NCBI GenBank assembly: GCA_015231595.1
Contig: JADGBH010000021.1
Span: 1 to 59,580 of the forward strand
Reading direction: 5' to 3'
DNA from: Desulfobacterales bacterium
GTDB lineage: Bacteria > Desulfobacterota > Desulfobacteria > Desulfobacterales > JADGBH01
Length of the DNA: 59,580 bases
The notes under the pieces are model-generated. The model ran no database searches. It saw nothing but the letters and a program-made list of their open reading frames with translations, and was not told the origin of the DNA. The translations under genes and the position numbers were made by a program. Every line of letters begins with the position of its first letter. Within the stretch, counting starts at the first letter, position 1. This document shows positions 54,437 through 59,580 of the stretch, in pieces.

Positions 54437-54484
54437 AAAAATAGCGATCACCATTTACTTAATGTTTCTGTTGATCGCTATTTT
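54437..54484. terminator. Bidirectional hairpin downstream of hdrA
   Basis: AAAATAGCGATCA (54438-54450) and TGATCGCTATTTT (54472-54484) form perfect 13-bp arms with a 21-base loop and a T-run on the plus side, A-run (T on the minus strand) on the other. It lies 28 bases beyond the hdrA stop on the minus strand, so it is a good terminator for that gene. Confidence 0.75.
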
Positions 54485-54512
54485 ATACAAAATATAATTT
54501 TTTTATTATTGA

Positions 54513-57500
54513 TTAATTAAAAGCCTCAATCATGGAAAGAATCTGACCATGATCAAATCCTTTAAGTTTAATAGCTCCAGACCTGCAAGATGCAGCACAA
54601 ACTCCGCATCCTTTGCAAAGGGTAGATTGAATCATAGCTTTTCCAGATTTTTCATCAAAGCGCGGAGCAGAATAAGCGCAAACTGATATACAAACTCCGC
54701 AGCTCGTGCAATTTGCTGGCACAACTTCAGCTACTGTTCCTGCAACAGAAATTATTTTTCTTGATAACAAAGTAACAGCTCTCGCTGATGCTGCTTGAGC
54801 TTGAGTTATTGATTCATCCAATGTTTTAGGAGCATGGGCAAGTCCGCAAACAAATACACCGTCAGTTGCAAAATCAACAGGTCTTAGCTTAACATGTGCT
54901 TCTGCAAAGAAACCATCTTGGTTTTGAGGCACTTTATAAAGTTGAGCAAGAGGATTTTCTTTTTCAGGAATTACTGCTGATGCTAAAACTAATAAATCAG
55001 TAGATACTCCAATTTTTTTTCTTAAAACATAGTCTGTAAAATTAATATCTAATTTATCACTGCCTTTAGATACATTCATTTTTTCATCATGGTTATATCT
55101 AATAAATGATATTCCTTTGCCTCTTGCGGTTCTATAAAGATCTTCCCTTAATCCATAAGGTCTCATATCCCGATATAAAATATATATATTCATATCCGGA
55201 TTAATTTCTTTCAGCGTAAGAGCACTTTTTATGGACTGAGTGCAACAAACTTTAGAGCAATAAGGTCTTTCTGGAATTCTTGAACCCACACATTGAACAA
55301 ATACAGCGGTTTTAACTGATTTTAATGAGTCAGGTTCTTTATTAAATTTGTTTTGAAGTTCTAATCCTGTGACTACTCTCCTGTCTTTGCCATATTGATA
55401 CATGTTTGGCTTTAGTTCTTCTGCTCCACATGCAAAAATAGTTACACCATGTTCTAATATTCTTTTTTCACCGTTTATATTTACAGAAGTTTTAAAATTT
55501 CCAACATAACCATCAACGTGTTCAATGGAGGTCTTCATTAAAATTTCTATTTTTTCATTCTGTTCAAGTTCAGATACAAGCTTTTCCACATATTTTTGAA
55601 CATCTTCATTTTTCCATGTTTTATGGATGAATCGAGCTTGACCGCCAAGCTGTTCGCCTTTTTCAATTAAATAAGTTGGATAGCCTTGCTCAGCAAGGTT
55701 TTTAGCTGCTTCCATTCCAGCAACGCCTCCACCTATTACAAGAGCTGACTGTTTTATTTCAAGCTTAGGCTCTGTCAAAGGCTCAAGCATACCCATTTTT
55801 AAGACAGACATTCTAACAAGATCCTTTGATTTTTGGGTAGCAGCAACAGGGTCAGTTTTATGAACCCATGAGCAATGATTTCTAATATTTACAAGCTCAA
55901 ACAAATACTTGTTTATTCCAGCGGAAACCAATGTTTCTTGAAAAAGAGGATCGTGAGTTTTTGGTGTACAAGCTGCCACAACTACTCTATTAAGGTGTTT
56001 TTCCCTTATGAGCTCTGTTATTTTGTCTTGAGTAGCTTGAGAACAGCTAAACATATTTTCTTCAGCATAAATTACATTAGGCAGTGATCTTGAGTATTCA
56101 ACAAGATCAGGAATATCAACAACTCCAGCAATGTTAGTTCCACAGCGACATAAAAAAACTCCAATTCTTGGAGGATCGCCTCTAAGGTCTTTTTCTATAG
56201 GTATTACTGGGGTTTTAGTAAGGGTATGCCGCGATTTAGCTAAAATAGTTCCAGCTACTCCAGCTGCAGCAGAAGCATCAATAACTGAAGAAGGAATATC
56301 TTTTGGCGCAGCAAAAGCGCCGCAAACATAAATACCTTTTGTAGATGTTTCTACAGGGCGGAAACTTGAATTTTCAACATAATTATAATGATTTAAATCA
56401 ACTCCAAGTTTTTTTGCAAGAGCAACCCCTTCTTTAGTTGTTTCAAGACCTACTGAAAGAACTACAATATCAAATCCTTCATCCAGCCTTTTCCCAGCTT
56501 CATCAATATAGGTTATAACCATTTTTCCATTATCTTCAGAATCAGGGATAACAGTAGTAACTTTTGATTTAATGAATCTTACACCGTCGTGTTTGGCTCT
56601 ATTATAAAATTGTTCAAAATCTTTTCCATAGGTTCTGATATCAATATAGAAAATAGTTGTATCAAGAGGATCATGACTGTGTTCTTTTGCAAGCATTGCT
56701 TGTTTTATTGCGTGGGTGCAGCAAACTGAGGAACAATAGCCCTTTGCACCTATATGCTCATCCCTTGAACCAATACATTGAAGCCATGCTATTTTTTGAG
56801 GTTCTTTTTTATCAGATGGTCTTATAAGATGACCTCCATAGGGACCTGAAGCAGATAAAATTCTTTCAAATTCTATACTTGTAACAACATTAGGATATTT
56901 TTTATATCCAAGAGTATCATGATTTGCTGGATTAAAAGTTCCAGTTCCTTGAGCAAGCACAACTGTGCCTACATTTAATACTCTTTCCTGTTTAACGTCA
57001 TCATATTTGATAGCTCCAGCAGGGCATACCTTTGCACAATTTCCACATTTTCCTTTAGTTAAATAAATGCAATTATCAGCATCAATTGCATATTTAAGTG
57101 GAACTGCTTGAGCGAATTTGACATAAATTGCTTTTCTGTTGATTAAACCTTGTTCATAGGCATTAGGGACTTTTTTAGGACATTTTTCAGCACATAAACC
57201 GCAAGCTATACATTTTGATACATCTACATAACGAGGGTATTGTGTCACATTAACCTGAAAATTTCCAGTCTCTCCAGAAATACCGGTCACTTCGGACAAT
57301 GTCAATAATTCAACATTTATATGTCTTCCAACTTCAACTAATTTTGGGGACATAATACACATTGAACAGTCATTCGTAGGAAATGTTTTATCTAATTGCG
57401 ACATTATTCCGCCAATGGAACTGGTTCTTTCTACTAAATAAACAAAGTAACCAGAATCAGCCAGGTCCAATGCAGCTTGTATACCGGTTACACCTCCGCC

Positions 57501-57536
57501 TACAACCAGAGCCGCACCAATTACATCCTTTTGCAT
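54513..57536 (-). CDS. hdrA: Heterodisulfide reductase subunit A (HdrA), long form
   Basis: 1007 residues. N-terminal FAD/Rossmann 'ALVVGGGVTGIQAALDLADS' (about 11) and the HdrA hallmark 'NDCSMCIMSPKLVEVGRH'. Ferredoxin clusters 'CIACGLCAEKCPKKVP' and 'CGNCAKVCPAGAI'; then 'QCIGSRDEH..GYCSSVCC'. The block 'GVFLCRCGTNIAGVVDIPDL' and a second Rossmann 'ALVIGGGVAGMEAAKNLAEQ' near 600 follow; the C-terminus holds 'CTSCGVCISVCAY' and 'CKGCGVCAASCRSGA'. HdrA carries the bifurcating flavin in Mvh-Hdr and Flx-Hdr complexes. No hdrB/hdrC adjoin, but the MvhD-containing hydrogenase operon is 0.7 kb downstream on the same strand. AAGGAG precedes the ATG. Confidence 0.92.
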   Translation of the reverse strand: MQKDVIGAALVVGGGVTGIQAALDLADSGYFVYLVERTSSIGGIMSQLDKTFPTNDCSMCIMSPKLVEVGRHINVELLTLSEVTGISGETGNFQVNVTQYPRYVDVSKCIACGLCAEKCPKKVPNAYEQGLINRKAIYVKFAQAVPLKYAIDADNCIYLTKGKCGNCAKVCPAGAIKYDDVKQERVLNVGTVVLAQGTGTFNPANHDTLGYKKYPNVVTSIEFERILSASGPYGGHLIRPSDKKEPQKIAWLQCIGSRDEHIGAKGYCSSVCCTHAIKQAMLAKEHSHDPLDTTIFYIDIRTYGKDFEQFYNRAKHDGVRFIKSKVTTVIPDSEDNGKMVITYIDEAGKRLDEGFDIVVLSVGLETTKEGVALAKKLGVDLNHYNYVENSSFRPVETSTKGIYVCGAFAAPKDIPSSVIDASAAAGVAGTILAKSRHTLTKTPVIPIEKDLRGDPPRIGVFLCRCGTNIAGVVDIPDLVEYSRSLPNVIYAEENMFSCSQATQDKITELIREKHLNRVVVAACTPKTHDPLFQETLVSAGINKYLFELVNIRNHCSWVHKTDPVAATQKSKDLVRMSVLKMGMLEPLTEPKLEIKQSALVIGGGVAGMEAAKNLAEQGYPTYLIEKGEQLGGQARFIHKTWKNEDVQKYVEKLVSELEQNEKIEILMKTSIEHVDGYVGNFKTSVNINGEKRILEHGVTIFACGAEELKPNMYQYGKDRRVVTGLELQNKFNKEPDSLKSVKTAVFVQCVGSRIPERPYCSKVCCTQSIKSALTLKEINPDMNIYILYRDMRPYGLREDLYRTARGKGISFIRYNHDEKMNVSKGSDKLDINFTDYVLRKKIGVSTDLLVLASAVIPEKENPLAQLYKVPQNQDGFFAEAHVKLRPVDFATDGVFVCGLAHAPKTLDESITQAQAASARAVTLLSRKIISVAGTVAEVVPANCTSCGVCISVCAYSAPRFDEKSGKAMIQSTLCKGCGVCAASCRSGAIKLKGFDHGQILSMIEAFN

Positions 57537-57844
57537 TTTTTTCTCCTTAAGTGTTTAATTTTTAAATGCCTGCTTATTTACGGCGTGTTCTTATTTGCGT
57601 TTATTATTAATTTTGAGCTGAATTTTTTTTAAAAGGCAAAACTAAATTAGTTAAAATTAAATGTCAACTTTAAAATATAGGCAGAAGCTAAATTTTTTAA
57701 CATTTTGTTGTAAATTTATAGAAATTGTAAACAAAAACCTAACTTTCCGTATATATATTTTTTTAATATGGATTAACAGACAAAGATTAAATAATATAGA
57801 TTAAATGGGGTTTTAATTTGCAGACATCAAAAAGTAACAGTTAA
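57537..57844. other. Upstream region of hdrA, no gene recognised
   Basis: About 300 AT-rich bases between hdrA (minus) and the terminator of the OmpA-like gene (minus). It should contain the hdrA promoter. No open frame with a ribosome site, no repeat of the families seen elsewhere in the window. Confidence 0.4.
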
Positions 57845-57888
57845 TGTGGATCGGGGATATAAATCAGTCAGTTAGTTCCCGATCCACA
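57845..57888 (-). terminator. Hairpin after the OmpA-like gene
   Basis: TGTGGATCGGG (57845-57855) and CCCGATCCACA (57878-57888) give perfect 11-bp, GC-rich arms, 26 bases past the stop of the OmpA-like gene. On the minus strand only a weak T-tract follows. Confidence 0.65.
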
Positions 57889-57913
57889 CCGTTTATGTTT
57901 GCGATTTTTTTAA

Positions 57914-58957
57914 CTACTTACGCAATACTGAATCAATTGGTACACCTTCATTTAATATAACAATCTCTACTCTACGATTTTGTTGACGACCTGTTGAAGT
58001 TGTATTATCTGTAATAGGATAAGTTTTTCCATATCCTTTAATTGTGATTCTGTCTCTATCAATTCCCCTCGCTATTAAAGCGTTTTTTACAGAATCAGCT
58101 CTACGTTCTGATAAAGACAAATTTAAACTATCGCTTCCTTTACTGTCTGTATGTCCTTCAATAAGAACATTGCGCGTAGGATTTTTATGTAAAAATTCTG
58201 ATAATTTATCAATAGAAAGCATTGCGCCTGCCTTTAAATCTGTCTTGCCGCTTTCAAATAAAACATCTCCGATTGTAAGAACCATCCCCCTATCAGTTTG
58301 TTTTGCCTGAAGTTCCAATAGTTCTTGTTCAAATTTTTTAGCTTCTTCTTTTGCTTTTTCAGCTTCTTTTCTAAGTTGTTCAGCTTCAAGTGCTTTGGCT
58401 TCAGCTTCTTTTTTCATTTTTTCAGCTTCAAGTGCTTTAGACTCAGCTTCAAGCGCTTTAGACTCAGCTTCTTTTTTCATTTTTTCATTTTGCTGACGTG
58501 CAAGCTCAGCTTCTTTTCTCATTGCTTCGGTCTGCTGACGTGCAAGCGCAGTTTCTTTTTGTTTAGCTTCAATCTCAATTTGTGACTTTGCAATCTTTTT
58601 TTCACGAGCTTCAAACAATAGTTTTTGATTCTCTTTTTTAAGAATTTCTAACTTGTTATCAGCTACTTTCTGTTCAGCTTGAAATTTCGCTAATTGAACC
58701 TGTCTTTCAAGTTTTTTACCTATACGATCCATAAGCTCCATATCTTCAACGGTTTCAGCTTTTTCTGCTTGAGCCAAAGTCTTTGAAGCATCATACATAG
58801 GAACTTGAGAATGCGCCATAACATCAGGGTCTGCTTGAGCGTTTTTATAGGATTCTTTGGCTGCCTCTAAAATTGGACTTTTTTTGGGAACTGAACTACA
58901 ACTAATTAGTAACCCCATTATAACTACAAATATTAATTTGAGCTTAATATTTTTCAT
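57914..58957 (-). CDS. OmpA-family lipoprotein with long coiled coil
   Basis: 347 residues. Lipobox 'LLISCSSVPKK' near residue 20. A DUF4398-like start ('ESYKNAQADPDVMAHSQVP') leads into a charged coiled coil of about 130 residues rich in Lys/Glu/Ala, with internal repeats of 'ESKALEA' and 'ARQQ(T/N)E'. The C-terminal OmpA/MotB domain has 'LFESGKTDLKAGA', 'VLIEGHTDSKGS', 'NLSLSERRADSVKNALI', 'ITIKGYGKTYPI' and 'RQQNRRVEIVI', which bind peptidoglycan. The coiled coil can span the periplasm to tether the outer membrane to the wall. GAGG precedes the ATG. It follows the DUF4398 lipoprotein gene by 54 bases on the same strand. Confidence 0.93.
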   Translation of the reverse strand: MKNIKLKLIFVVIMGLLISCSSVPKKSPILEAAKESYKNAQADPDVMAHSQVPMYDASKTLAQAEKAETVEDMELMDRIGKKLERQVQLAKFQAEQKVADNKLEILKKENQKLLFEAREKKIAKSQIEIEAKQKETALARQQTEAMRKEAELARQQNEKMKKEAESKALEAESKALEAEKMKKEAEAKALEAEQLRKEAEKAKEEAKKFEQELLELQAKQTDRGMVLTIGDVLFESGKTDLKAGAMLSIDKLSEFLHKNPTRNVLIEGHTDSKGSDSLNLSLSERRADSVKNALIARGIDRDRITIKGYGKTYPITDNTTSTGRQQNRRVEIVILNEGVPIDSVLRK

Positions 58958-59011
58958 TTATTGACCTCTCTAATTATATTAATTTAAATTTTAAAATTAC
59001 TGTTGGAGAAA

Positions 59012-59404
59012 TTATTGTTGGAGACTTTCGATTTCTTTACGCAGCAAATCAACACTTTCCTGCATTTCTTTAGAATCTTTTTTTGCCTTTTCAGCCCTAG
59101 CTTTAGCCTCTGCAACTTGAGCGTCTAATAATGCCTCTTCCGCCTTAATTGTAGCTTTCTTATACTCCTCTTTTGTCATACAGGATTTTGCTTCAGCGAG
59201 CTTTTCTTCAGCTAATTTTAGATCCAAAGGAGCATAATTATTAGCATTACTCTCACGGGCTCTTGTGATAGCCATTTCTACATTTGAAATTTTATCTATT
59301 GGCGCCGGAATTTTTGCAGCGCAGCCAGATCCTATAAGCCAAAAAGACACTAAAATTATCGGAAAAATGGTTAAATAACGATTTTTTTTCATCGCCCTTA
59401 TCAT
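59012..59404 (-). CDS. DUF4398-like coiled-coil lipoprotein
   Basis: 130 residues. ATG 59404 follows AGGAGG by 7 bases; a lipobox 'LIGSGC' lies near residue 28. The mature part ('ISNVEMAITRARESNANNYAPLDLKLAEEKLAEAK') matches the DUF4398 helical pattern, and the rest is a helical coiled coil ending 'LLRKEIESLQQ'. Such genes are regularly followed by OmpA-like genes, as here. A periplasmic, outer-membrane-anchored scaffold or partner for the OmpA-like protein is inferred. It has no catalytic motif. Confidence 0.82.
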   Translation of the reverse strand: MIRAMKKNRYLTIFPIILVSFWLIGSGCAAKIPAPIDKISNVEMAITRARESNANNYAPLDLKLAEEKLAEAKSCMTKEEYKKATIKAEEALLDAQVAEAKARAEKAKKDSKEMQESVDLLRKEIESLQQ

Positions 59405-59580
59405 AATAAATCCTCCTTTTTTTGTTAAAATTCAATTTTTAATCGTTTAACTTCTATAAAATTGACGTTGAATTAATTGCGTAGTAAATTTTTGTTATTT
59501 TTCTACCGCTACTATTTGTTCTTACCTGTTCCTAAAAATGTAGCTAAACATAACCAAATATGTTAACTAAACACTTTATT

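Overview
The window looks like a chromosome segment of a very AT-rich anaerobic bacterium of the Desulfobacterota (sulfate-reducer type). This is inferred from gene content: a 1007-residue HdrA, a group 3-type [NiFe] hydrogenase with an MvhD-like subunit, an ATP-dependent 2-hydroxyacyl-CoA dehydratase set with activase, MopE-like calcium-repeat lipoproteins, PATAN/HDOD signalling proteins and the ThrH route to threonine. No rRNA gene or species marker is present, so the lineage is an inference. There is no phage, plasmid backbone or CRISPR array.

Layout. 1-324: remnant of a dispersed palindromic repeat and a promoter. 0.3-2.6 kb: clostripain-type secreted peptidase and a small lipoprotein. 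2.7-5.9 kb: two-subunit 2-hydroxyacyl-CoA dehydratase and its ATP-driven activase. 6.0-7.3 kb (minus): periplasmic parvulin foldase and a damaged-looking tRNA-Pro(CGG). 7.5-11.2 kb: PATAN-HDOD regulator and TPR glycosyltransferase-like protein. 11.3-14.7 kb (minus): aminotransferase, homoserine dehydrogenase, ThrH and a small membrane protein. 15.3-20.3 kb: cheB-cheR-hybrid kinase operon with overlapping genes. 20.5-28.3 kb: heavy-metal (Cus-type) RND efflux operon with a double YHS/TRASH-like metal-binding protein. 28.4-34.7 kb (minus): Cys-rich mini membrane protein, class III cyclase with a zinc knuckle, MopE-like lipoprotein, N-acyl-D-amino-acid deacylase. 34.8-42.6 kb: DUF2279-like gene broken by a MITE, PabB-PabC fusion, then dxs-ispA-xseB-xseA (minus). 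42.9-45.8 kb: bifunctional class A PBP. 45.9-48.4 kb: a shattered gene. 48.5-53.8 kb (minus): hydrogenase operon. 54.1-54.4 kb: alkD remnant behind paired palindromes. 54.5-57.5 kb (minus): hdrA. 57.9-59.4 kb (minus): OmpA-like and DUF4398-like lipoproteins.

How genes work together. The hydrogenase operon (NfnB/GltD-like flavoprotein, MvhD, small subunit, large subunit, 43-residue ORF, maturation protease) encodes a complete soluble H2-oxidising or H2-evolving module plus its peptidase. The flavoprotein stands where HdrA would be expected, and a separate hdrA lies 0.7 kb upstream on the same strand. The Cus operon (outer-membrane TolC, metal-binding protein, adaptor, RND pump) is a complete trans-envelope exporter. 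dxs-ispA make isoprenoid precursors and xseAB encode exonuclease VII. PabBC makes p-aminobenzoate for folate.

Most striking observations: (1) a MITE with 23-bp inverted repeats and an 8-bp target duplication that splits a gene and carries a nested palindromic repeat also seen at the window start; (2) a 43-residue ORF wedged by stop/start overlaps between hydrogenase large subunit and protease; (3) an AGTTATTCACTATT repeat family found in the leaders of unrelated genes; (4) two palindromes spaced exactly 84 bp apart upstream of a dead alkD; (5) a tRNA-Pro that has lost G18 and G53; (6) a cyclase carrying a retroviral-type CCHC knuckle and Lys in place of the usual catalytic Arg.
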